From contig NZ_JADWYR010000002.1 in NCBI RefSeq assembly GCF_015831355.1, positions 62,001-126,000 of the forward strand: a stretch of 64,000 nt of DNA, written 5' to 3'. The notes below the pieces were generated by a model. That model was not told the origin of the DNA and did no database searches. It saw nothing but the letters and a program-made list of their open reading frames with translations. Position numbers and translations under genes: made by a program. The stretch comes from Panacibacter microcysteis. Its GTDB lineage: Bacteria; Bacteroidota; Bacteroidia; Chitinophagales; Chitinophagaceae. Positions 43,001 to 51,500 of the stretch are shown piece by piece; position 1 is the first letter of the stretch, and each line of letters starts with the position of its first letter.

Positions 43001-44732
43001 TGAGAAAAATGATAGACTGAATTATCTCACATTTTGCGCCGGGTCGGGTTGTACACCCATAGTTAACATGACATACACGATTACTTCAACAAATAGTTGG
43101 ACGGTATGTCGTTCTGCGATAACGCAGAACATTCTGAATCCATATGTTTATGGCATTTTCGGGAACTGGCGCTCAGATAAATCTTATGTTTTTTACGAAG
43201 AGCGTAAGCAAACAGATCCTGGTGTGCTGACCGATATTCGTGTTGATGGTGCTATCAAAGATTATGTGCCTTTCTGGTCTTTCTCCAACGCATCATATCT
43301 TCAACAGACAACTGATACAATAAAATGGGTGTGGAATTCTCAGATTACCCTGTTTAATAAAAAGGGATACGAATTGGAGAACAAAGATCCTTTGGGCAGG
43401 TATAACTCTGGCCTTTATGGATACAAGGAAACGCTTCCCATCAGCGTTACTCAAAACAGCAGGTATAGAGAACAATACTTCGATGGCTTTGAAGATTATA
43501 GCTATGACAACAACACTTGCGTTGATCCTTGCCCCATACCCAGGGCAGTTGACTTTACAACAGATGGAGGCAGCAGAGATATGTCGAATGTACATTCAGG
43601 AAGATATAGTCTGAAGATAAATTCAGGAGATTCTGCATCTGTGACTACGCGGGTATTTCCAAGGACAAAAGATACAATCAGCCAAAAACTGGCAATGGAT
43701 ATTAACCTGGTTCCTATGAATGACACGATCATTACGCCAAAAGGTTTTGGACTGAGGCCAATACCACTCAATGGCGGAGGGGTTAGTGTCTCCAAAGTCA
43801 TCGAACCCGGCGGATGTACTACGCCTACCGGACAAGGATACATCACTGCCTATGCTGGTTATTTGCAACCCGTTAAAACTGCCTATTACAAGCTATCCGC
43901 TTATTCAATGGGTTATAATGATTGCCCCGAGGTTCCATATAACGTACAATTTTTGGTGTATGATGATGATGGATTGGTATGGAATGGAGGCAGCTCTTCT
44001 ACTGGCGCATTAATTACAACTAGTTCTTTACTCCTTAAAGTAGGGCAGGTATATCATGTAATCATACAAGCTGATGCGTATAACTATTTATATTCCGGCT
44101 CTTTAAGTTGGACTACCTGTGACCCGACAGTGCCCCCTTTAACCTACAGAAATATATATCATGCTGAGCAAGATACGATAGGGACAGCATCAATCGTAGA
44201 AGGAAACTGCAATACTTATAACGGGATTATCTCTGATAGCAGTTCATTGATTACAGGTTTCTCACTCACACAGAATAGTAAATATTGGTTTAGTACATGG
44301 GTGAAAGAATCAGAACAATGCTTGACAGGAACGTATATAAATAATGAAGTTCAGATAAGTTTTTATGATGCAGCCAACAGTGTAATTAAAACTGATGTAT
44401 TAAAGCCTTCAGGAAACATCATTGAGGGCTGGCAGCGCTATGATGCTGATCTGACTGTTCCCGCAAATGCTGTCAATTCAAAAATTAAACTTAAGAATAA
44501 AAGTACCGGTGCTGTTTATTTTGATGACTTAAGGATGCATCCATACAGTGCCAATATGCAGTCATTTGTATATGACCCCGTAACTCTGAGGCTAATGGCC
44601 CAACTGGATGAAAATAATTACGCTTCCTTTTATGAATATGATGATGACGGAACATTGATCCGCGTGAAAAAAGAAACGCTAAAAGGCATTCAAACAATAA
44701 AGGAAACACGTAGCTATCTGGTAGAGCAATAA
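37074..44732 (+). CDS. Giant exported shell-like protein, 2552 aa (RHS block gene 3)
   Basis: A 2552-aa exported protein with a weak N-terminal hydrophobic signal (~12-31). Residues ~110-165 contain a block common to large Bacteroidota YD-type proteins: MVDLFTGDFSYNIPLLD, then YNSGVTMDQEASWVGLGWNI, similar to the SpvB-like N-terminus of Tc/RHS shells. Most of the body is beta-rich with no enzyme motif. A DNRLRE-like (surface/fibre) domain lies at ~1790-2005 (GTHSAAAYIGASYNFGGGDK, ILQFNLTGIP). Carbohydrate-binding-like jelly rolls occupy ~2150-2520, and a last YD-like unit (SFYEYDDDGTLIRVKKET) ends it. It has no toxin tip. It probably pairs with the 2832-aa RHS protein two genes on, perhaps as the second half of a cocoon. 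Confidence 0.68.
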   Translation: MIYSLASRHTKKIGFFMLTLFYAEFLLAAYTPVLNLSDKTAHYQRGNNGHLNYAGGASMEDKALSQQIEWMTDSTDVQYGSQEDMVVLSSIEKADDYGGPSQPEMQSFSPVGADKMVDLFTGDFSYNIPLLDAGGYPINIFYNSGVTMDQEASWVGLGWNINPGTITRNLRGLPDDFDGEADKITKTSSIKENKSVGVTIGSDVEVFGLPLPITANLGVFHNNYRGWGLEGGLNASINAGSFAGGAMTAGMSLSLNSNTQEGVTITPGASISFNFMNNEKSMQESIMGTGTLSASVGANTRSGLKSLQISGGVTSTDTKYNVGLTKVGNYYVPVRTDISSKNSVSANLFSTSISFASKSYTPTISMPYTSRQASFTGKVGGEIFGVDGNIYISGYVTSSKVKPEDVTQVLPAYGYLNYQNANENPSALLDYNREKDIPYREKPAIPNIGIPSYTFDIFSIKGEGTGGTFRAYRGDIGYVYDHQMTTKSESDALSVDVGAGGYFHGGIDFNENNSITQTGPWIEQNALRNSIGFKKSNAAFEAVYFRNPGEKAIVSKSYYESLGGEDLVTPEIYQPSTSSPYIVATNKLKRYRNGLQTGSVTLTSATSRSVRDKRQETITYLSAEEASEVGLSRFIENYAMNTWKLDSCGKFFDNDEQEYKKLYNNSLTIERRITPMRKSNHISEIDVLNPDGKRYVYGIPVYNITQKDITAAVDKDSADIVQGLVKYNDAKDNPIIKPDTHGSLGRDDYYSKEEMPAYAHSFLLTAIVSPDYSDLTGDGITDDDLGDAIKFNYSRVAGNTVSAETPYQWRAPYMTGQATYNEGLKTEIKDDRASYTYGEKELWYMHSIESKNMIVTFKLEDRSDALTINENGVKNLLQNPAKKLKEINLYTKADFLKNGANAKPIKTVHFGYSYRLCRGLYKTPENQGYDSGKLTLDTIYFTYNGSKKKQGMYLFHYTTKNPRYDLSAFDRWGSYKDQQQNPGATGNKPLNSEFPYAIQDSAIAADNAAAWSLDSIILPSKAKIKVTYESDDYAYVQNKRAGQIFKIAGFSPTKPISSTVPLNSLYQNDQSNLYVFAQVNEPATSSQEVYNKYLEEIQKLFFRLKVNYTKGSEFVPCYAEIDLTGGAGNAYGVTANPNIIWFKVKGIDIKKGTLGGSFSPLAKAAIQFLRINLPAQAYPNSEVGDDIGIQEAVQMVGTMIGNIAEVFQMFDYKAMGKGWAKYIDTAKSFVRLDNPNYKKYGGGLRVKSVKIYDAWDEMTQQRKSTYGQNYYYTTLKEINGVKKLISSGVASYEPSIGSEENPWKQPVEYTEQVAAMAPIALSYSEKPFGEGFFPSPMVGYSEVRVKSIHADTVKSMTGYEETKFFTTYDFPTFTENTTMLDNKKRFSPGLAKLLKINARNYISISQGFKVELNDMNGKIKSEASYPAVDSTSAISYSEYYYRMENRNATFKKLSNTVTTIDMDGTIDTTAMIGKDVELMVDMRQQQSVISGNNFNVNTDVIPALFGIPFPIPSFWYFPQREEDIFRSVAVTKVINRYGILDSTLVVDKGSKVSTKNMIYDSETGQPLLTRTQNEFDDPIYNFTYPAHWAYSGMGPAYKNIHDVFNSDENNNIIINNGFLQNTAKYPNLINYFESGDEIMVTGRVKTGELDQTDCDGIVNGCPLNQYAPDKNIERIWVVDSKKLNPNSTAGKVFIDRHGRPYSGTNVNMKIIRSGRRNMSMSSIATVTCLKNPLAVVNNKLKLVLSNDKDVVATGAVVYRDIWRTSDINFLKDTSNVVAEQHNVTLMPTVTRKEYVFSNESSDNPTFVDGAAGTHSAAAYIGASYNFGGGDKSGLFGSCHTKTIKNKSILQFNLTGIPQSAVVNSATLSLAGKIPNNGFTSIYLTGANNSDCNSYNWSSATQFYSGISTATLKRITAPWSSSTNYSNFITTDLNKIDISQTRYTGINCKALMQDLIASNGRANGLMFGLNSETNFDDEKNDRLNYLTFCAGSGCTPIVNMTYTITSTNSWTVCRSAITQNILNPYVYGIFGNWRSDKSYVFYEERKQTDPGVLTDIRVDGAIKDYVPFWSFSNASYLQQTTDTIKWVWNSQITLFNKKGYELENKDPLGRYNSGLYGYKETLPISVTQNSRYREQYFDGFEDYSYDNNTCVDPCPIPRAVDFTTDGGSRDMSNVHSGRYSLKINSGDSASVTTRVFPRTKDTISQKLAMDINLVPMNDTIITPKGFGLRPIPLNGGGVSVSKVIEPGGCTTPTGQGYITAYAGYLQPVKTAYYKLSAYSMGYNDCPEVPYNVQFLVYDDDGLVWNGGSSSTGALITTSSLLLKVGQVYHVIIQADAYNYLYSGSLSWTTCDPTVPPLTYRNIYHAEQDTIGTASIVEGNCNTYNGIISDSSSLITGFSLTQNSKYWFSTWVKESEQCLTGTYINNEVQISFYDAANSVIKTDVLKPSGNIIEGWQRYDADLTVPANAVNSKIKLKNKSTGAVYFDDLRMHPYSANMQSFVYDPVTLRLMAQLDENNYASFYEYDDDGTLIRVKKETLKGIQTIKETRSYLVEQ

Positions 44733-44775
44733 AAAGATTTATACACTTTTACTTTTAAATGATCCAGTAAAATTT

Positions 44776-45525
44776 ATGGGAAAAGCTATAAGATTTATAC
44801 TCGTTTTCACATGTTTTCTACAGATATCTGTTTATGCGCAAGACTCTGTTGCAGCGAAAACAATCATGACGTTTTTTAATGGTGTTAGGAACGCATATGC
44901 ACATTCTGGTAATATTGGATTCAATGTCAACTACGTTTACAGCGATGAAAAATATCCCGAAAAAATAATCGATACACTTTCCGGCACTTACAAAATCAAT
45001 GGTTCAAAATACTGGTTCAGTCTTGCGCAGACAGAAACCATGAAAAACGATAGCCTCGTCATCATGATATTCCATGAAGATAAAATGATGTACGTCCGAA
45101 AAGCATCTACGCTGCCAGGATTTGATCCCGTTGAACAAATGCAAGCTTTTTTAAAGAAGGCGAAAACAGTGCGGGCAAAACTGACGAAGGGCAAAAGTGT
45201 CGATCAGCTTTCTATCACCTTTCCGGAGGGGCTAGACTATAAAAGTGTTAATATCAAAACGGACAGGGTGACGGGTTACCTGGTAGAATCAGAATATATT
45301 ATCCGAACGCAGTTGTTAACGGACCAGGCAGATGATGAAGCAGATGAAACCAAATCTGGTTTTAGTGAATATGCACGGGTGAGAGTTAATTATTCAGCTT
45401 ACCATCAGGATACGGATTCCTCCTGTTTTGATGAAAGCCGTTTCATCATACGGAGGAATAATGTCATTTCCACCGAAGAAAAATACAAAGATTTTAAAAT
45501 AGTTATTGGGTCATCAAACCTTTAA
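44776..45525 (+). CDS. Small exported protein between the two giants (RHS block gene 4)
   Basis: A 249-aa periplasmic or surface protein with signal peptide MGKAIRFILVFTCFLQISVYAQ. The body has curved-sheet-like strands (NIGFNVNYVYSDEKYPEKI, YKINGSKYWFSL, then KSVNIKTDRVTGYL) that loosely recall the LolA/LppX fold of lipoprotein and lipid carriers. No family is certain. Its fixed place between a tip-less shell gene (43 bp) and the RHS toxin gene (9 bp) suggests a chaperone or carrier for either. That is an inference from context. Confidence 0.6.
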   Translation: MGKAIRFILVFTCFLQISVYAQDSVAAKTIMTFFNGVRNAYAHSGNIGFNVNYVYSDEKYPEKIIDTLSGTYKINGSKYWFSLAQTETMKNDSLVIMIFHEDKMMYVRKASTLPGFDPVEQMQAFLKKAKTVRAKLTKGKSVDQLSITFPEGLDYKSVNIKTDRVTGYLVESEYIIRTQLLTDQADDEADETKSGFSEYARVRVNYSAYHQDTDSSCFDESRFIIRRNNVISTEEKYKDFKIVIGSSNL

Positions 45526-45534
45526 AAAATTTAT

Positions 45535-48500
45535 ATGCAGCATTCGTTAAAAAAATTTTTGCGTTTGTTCAGCGTGTTGGTGCTCATGTCTTTTTGCGTT
45601 GATGGATTGGGTCAGCAGGGTCTTTCGGCACCGTTTATCGACTCCATACCCGTGAAGAAAGACTCCTTCAGGATTGTCAGGGACGAATTATTTTATTCGA
45701 CCGTGCTGCACTCCAAATTAGTCAAACCATACTATGAAAAAAACATTGTAACGCTAAAGTTCAATGAGTCGGCTGGATTTATTTTGTCAGGACCTTTTTC
45801 GGTGACAACCGTAATACGTACTGATTTTGTTAAATATCGTTCTGCGACAGATTCTGTTACAGGTAACAGACTGGATACGTTGACTATAAATTATAATGCG
45901 GCAGATACGGCTAAATATAATAGCCAGCATAGTGTTGTTTTCGACAGTATGCAGAATGTGAAAATAACGGTTACCAAAGTAACCATTACAGGAACAGGGT
46001 CAACAGCAGATATTGTAAAATCAATGCTGGTGGAGAACCAGGTTCAGCCGTCCCCTAACTTTCTGTTCTCTTGTACCGCCAATGCGCTCACGGCAATAAC
46101 AATTGATACAGATCCTTCCAAGATAAGTACCACAGGTGAACTCAACATTCTCTGGCCGTTAAGTATAGGAGCGGATGAATACGATCTTGAGTGGGCGTTT
46201 ATAGATCAGGGAGCTTTAGAGTCCGGGGAGTATGGAAATGCAACAAGTCCTGATGCAGGTTTTGCTGCAAAGGTTTTTCTCAATAACGCCACAAGGATCA
46301 CTACTTCTGACTTGAATTACAAAATACCGCTGATCTTTCCTGGTCAGGGAACATTGTATGTAAGAGTCCGTGCGGTGCAGAAAGGAGTGGCTGGTGCGAG
46401 GTATACTTCGGAATGGAGTTCCTCAACACTACCGGGGGGCTTGGGATCATATTATTTTACAGGACATCAGCCAAATTTAAACTGGCAGTCTTCAGTATCT
46501 TTTGCTGAAGAAGGAAAACGTAAAGTCGTGGTGAGTTATTACGACGGAACGTTGAGAAGCAGGCAGACGGTCACAAAAGATAACACCGTAAACAGAACAG
46601 TTGTAGCAGAAACTTTCTACGACTATCAGGGACGCCCTGTTATACAGGTACTTCCGGCTCCAACCCTCAGTCGGCTTATCGAATACAGTGCAGGTTTTAA
46701 TCATACAACAGACAATAAAGAATACAATAAGTCCACATACGATCTTCTTTTAAATCCTGCTGCTTATTGCGGCCAGTCAGCACCGGAAATGGGCGTTCAG
46801 GCAAGCGGTGCAGCAAGATACTATTCATCGGCATCGGCAGGGTCCGGAAACCTTGAAAGGTTTTTGGCAGATGCAGAAGGATATGCTTTTACGGAAACTG
46901 AGTACACACAGGATAATACCGGAAGGATCAGCAGACAGGGAGGAGTAGGTAAAAGCTTCAAACTGGGCAGCGATCATGAAACAAAATATTTCTATGCCAC
47001 CGCAGGGCAGGATGAACTGGACGCATTGTTTGGAACCGAAGTGGGGGATCATAGCCATTATTTTAAAAATGCCGTTCGGGATGCAAACGGACAATTCAGC
47101 ATCAGCTATGTTGACATGCACGGGCGGACAATCGCAACAGCACTGGCAGGAACAGGAGATGCAAATAATAATTTGGTTAAGCTGGCGTCTTATAATGCTC
47201 CCGAAACAATTACTGAACACGTAACAGAACCATCCGATAACGTTATTAAAGATTTAGTGATGGAAAGTCATCGCAGCATGTTGGTGACTAACGAAGGAAA
47301 GTACCTATTCCACTATGATCTTGACCCGCAGACGTTCAAAAAAGAAAACTGCCAGGAAGATAGTATTTGTTACAATTGTTTATATGATCTTGAGATTATT
47401 ATTACGGGCGACTGTAACAATCAGAACATGCCTGGTAAAACGACCTTTATGAAAACCATAAAGCATGGCTCGCTCGCAATGATCAACGACACTTGCGGCA
47501 AAGCTTCAGTGGGAATCCATCTTGTTGATAGTTTATTTCTTTTACCCGGAAATTATGAAATCACTAAAAAGCTTTCTGTGAGCAAATATGCCGCTGATTT
47601 CTATAGGGAAAACGTATTTGTTCCAAATAACACCTGTACAACCGAAGAACAGTTCATTGAGCAATCCCGTCAACTGGCATTGCAGGCGGAATGTGCTCCT
47701 ACATGCAGCTCTTGTAACGAGGCATTAGGAGGATCTTTTGAAGGCTTTTACCAAAACTATATTGATTCAACTGGCATTGACATATCAAATACCGATACGG
47801 CAGGACTTTGGAAAGAGGTTTGGGTCATTTATCAGGATGCTAAAGCTACATGCGACGCCCTTTGCGGTATTGTACCCAGCGAATACGACGAAATCAAAAA
47901 TCTGATGCTTGCTGATATGACTGCTTCCAGTGGACAATACGCCAATAATCCAGAGGACTTTGATGTTGTTACCACGACAAACAATTATTCGATTTTTCAA
48001 CCTTTCAGAGGAATGACACCTTACAAGGGGAAGCAATATCTCGATGAATTTGGTAATGAAACAAAAATACTGAACGACAACGGGCAAATGGTGTATCCAA
48101 AAGATCTTGATCCTGAACAATTTGCTCGGAAATTTAAAGATAGTTGGGCAGAAGCACTTTTGATTGAGCATCCTGAGTTTTGTAAACTCGAATTGTTGGA
48201 GTCATTTAAAGCTTCCTTGGAGTGGAATGTCAGGTTTGAAAATACACCAACTTATGCACAGGCACTTGCCAATGGTTATTTAACCCCATTTACAGTCGGG
48301 GTAGACCAGGACCCGCTTGCTGCCGCAACTACCGGAAATCTGCTGGCTGTAAAAAACTCTCTTCAGTCGAAATTGAACTCATACGTGTCTGGTACTTCAG
48401 AAGGGGTTACCGCATTTTTGTCAATGGAAGAAATGGCGGTTAAAGGCGTGAGCTGTGATCAAGGTGATTTTGAATGTCTTAATGATTTTGATACCAATAA

Positions 48501-51500
48501 AAAACATTTCAGTGATTTGTGCGCCGGAGAACAGGAGATGGCCTGGAAATTGTTCAAATCGTTATACCTGTCAACCAAACGTGAATTAATATATAACAGT
48601 ATCAATACTTCAAGCACCTGTTCAATTACACCTGCGTCTCTCTTTGCTATACAAAAAATGCCGCGGTTCGTTTCATCACAGGACCTTACACAAACGAACC
48701 AGGATGGGCTTAAATATTGGAACGAATTAAGCAGTTCTTCCAATAAGACAATTATGAATGATTCAATTGCTGTCAGGATGGATAGCGCCTACTCAAAAAA
48801 TTGTCAGGCATATGCAAAAATGTGGTTCGATGATTTAAGGAAATGCGTTGAGTATGATTCTGCTGATATTGTAGATGAAATAATACCGGCACTTGTGGAG
48901 GTTTGCAAAAGCGGCTCTGATGCAAATCACCCGTTCGGTTCCCGAGAAAGGCCTGATGGCTATAGTTTTGACAATGTGATCAATGCATACAATGCCTCAC
49001 ACTCGATAGAAAAAGATGAGTTTTGTAACGCGGATGTGCTTTCGGCTCCGGGTGGCTTTTCGATAAAACCGCCGTTGACCAACCAACAGGTATATACCAA
49101 GCCGGATAGTTGCACATGTTCTACGATTTCAGCAAGACACAATGAATATCTTTTATATGCACCAGGTAGCTACAGTTCGTTTTCAAACTTCATGAAAGAA
49201 AAGCACAATGCCGAAATAAGTGATGCTGATCTTACAACATTATTAGAACTGTGTAATGGCACCTCCGTATGCAGGTATATTGCTGCACCTGTTGTTTTAC
49301 CTCCGGCATTACAATGCGGCAGTGATGCAGGTTGCAAGACTTGTAGTGAAGTGGGTGCCGTATATGCGCAATTTGACACCACATATGATTTTGAACCAAC
49401 CAGGGAAGAAGTTGATGAAGTTCATCAGCGTAGAAACAAGTTGTTTGAGAATTTTATGAATAGCCGGCTTGGATTGAATAAGTCAACTTTAGAGTATCTG
49501 GATTTCAGGGATACCTGTTCTGCTATTGGGTCATTTTCTAATTTAACTTATAATGCTGGAACGAGCAACTGCGTAAGTTGTGACAGCTTACAAAAATTGG
49601 TGAATCTGTACTTCGATACCCTTAACGCAAATGCAGGTAGTGAATCCCAGATGCTTATTTTCATCAGGGACACCTTGAACAAAAAAGGTCTGGTTACTGA
49701 TACATTGACGATCAAAAATGCGTTGAACAATTGCAATAATAGCTGGCAAAAAAATGTGGCTTTTAACTCCAAGGATATCTTGGTATTTCGTGGTGAGGAT
49801 TGGGTTACACCGGGGGTGTCTCCTTATCCCAAGCCCAAAAATTTGGGTATAGGTAAGGATGGAGCGAATTGTTCAATTGAATTTTGGGCTAAGCCAAATA
49901 AATTAGTCAATACGCAAACGTTTTTATCACTTGGAGGAAATACAGATGGAAGTTATGATTTTGCAAAGCCTTTTAACACTGGAACTTTTCGCGGATATTT
50001 AAGCGTCTTACAGGATGGCCAATTATATTTCGGAGTAGGCGGCGCACCCATATCGACCCCTGTCAATAGGTGTTTAAGTTTAAGAATAAGGACGATTGAT
50101 ACGATAAGTAAGGATCAGTGGCATCACATAGTACTTACGAGAACGGGATCGGGAAAAAATGTCTCAGATCTGCACATCTTTGTCGACAATCAACGAATGA
50201 ATACTGAAGTTGTGTTAGGTTGTGATACAGTAGCCAATGGAAATATGGCTCCTGATTCGTGCAGAGGATTGTTCATTTTTGCAGGAAACATTTCAGGAGG
50301 AAGCAATGATCCTGTACCCTTTATGCGAAATCTGCGTCTATATAACAGGGCGCTTGATTCTGCAGAAATCAGTTACAATTATTTCCAATGCGATGGGCTT
50401 CCGTATAGCCAGGATTCAATCAGGCTGTGGGCTAAATTTAACGAAGGGAAAGGACGGGCAAAAGATTACACTAGTTACAATACCCCAGCCCGGTATTTAA
50501 ATGAAGCGTCACCTGGATTTGACACAATTGTAATAAATAAACGTGCCTGGACCGGAACTAAAGGACTTGTATCCGCCTCAACATGTGCGATTCATCTGGA
50601 CAACGCTCTCTGTGAATACATCGCTAAAGACAGTTTGTTGTTATGCAGTAATGTATCATATCCTCAGGTTGAAATTAAAACCCCTGACATCTGCAGTGAC
50701 AGTGCCTTCTTTGCCATAAGCGATGGAACAAACCGTTTCAGTAAATATAGTGATTCACTGGAGGGTGAGTTTGACAGTGCTTATATGGCGAAGTGCCTAC
50801 AGGCTTACAAGTATGAGTCATTCACGGTAACGCATTCTGTCAGTGAATACCACTACACCCTTTATTACTATGATCAGGCTGGAAATCTTGTCAAAACAGT
50901 GCCTCCGGCAGATGTACATCCAAACAGAACAACGGGTTGGCTGGCCGATGTAAAGACGAGCCGGGCCCAGAAGATTCAGCTTGTGCCTGTACGTAAGCAA
51001 GCAACAGACTATCGTTACAATTCGCTGAATCAGGTGGTAAAGCAGACAACACCTGATGCAGGATTAAGTGAATTTTTTTATGACAGGCTTGGAAGACTGG
51101 TCGTTTCAAAAAACAGGAAACAGGCTGTAAGTAACAAGTACAGTTATACCAAATACGATGAATTAGGAAGAATTACGGAAGTTGGTGAACTGACAAGCTC
51201 TGCAGCAATGAATTTTACTGTTAGTAAAGATATCACTGCATTGAACAATTGGATGACAGATCCAACTACAGCGGCAAGTCGAAAAGAGATTACTTTAACG
51301 ACTTATGATACAGTTTACCCTGTTTCACTTGCGCCGTACCTAACACAGCGGCATCTTCGAAACAGGGTATCATGGACCGCTGTATACGCAACTGCAACGG
51401 CACGGCAAAATATTGTAGATCAGACAACTGCTACTTTTTATAGTTATGACATACATGGTAATGTTGATACTTTGCTGCAGGATTATGCGATCGGGTCAAT

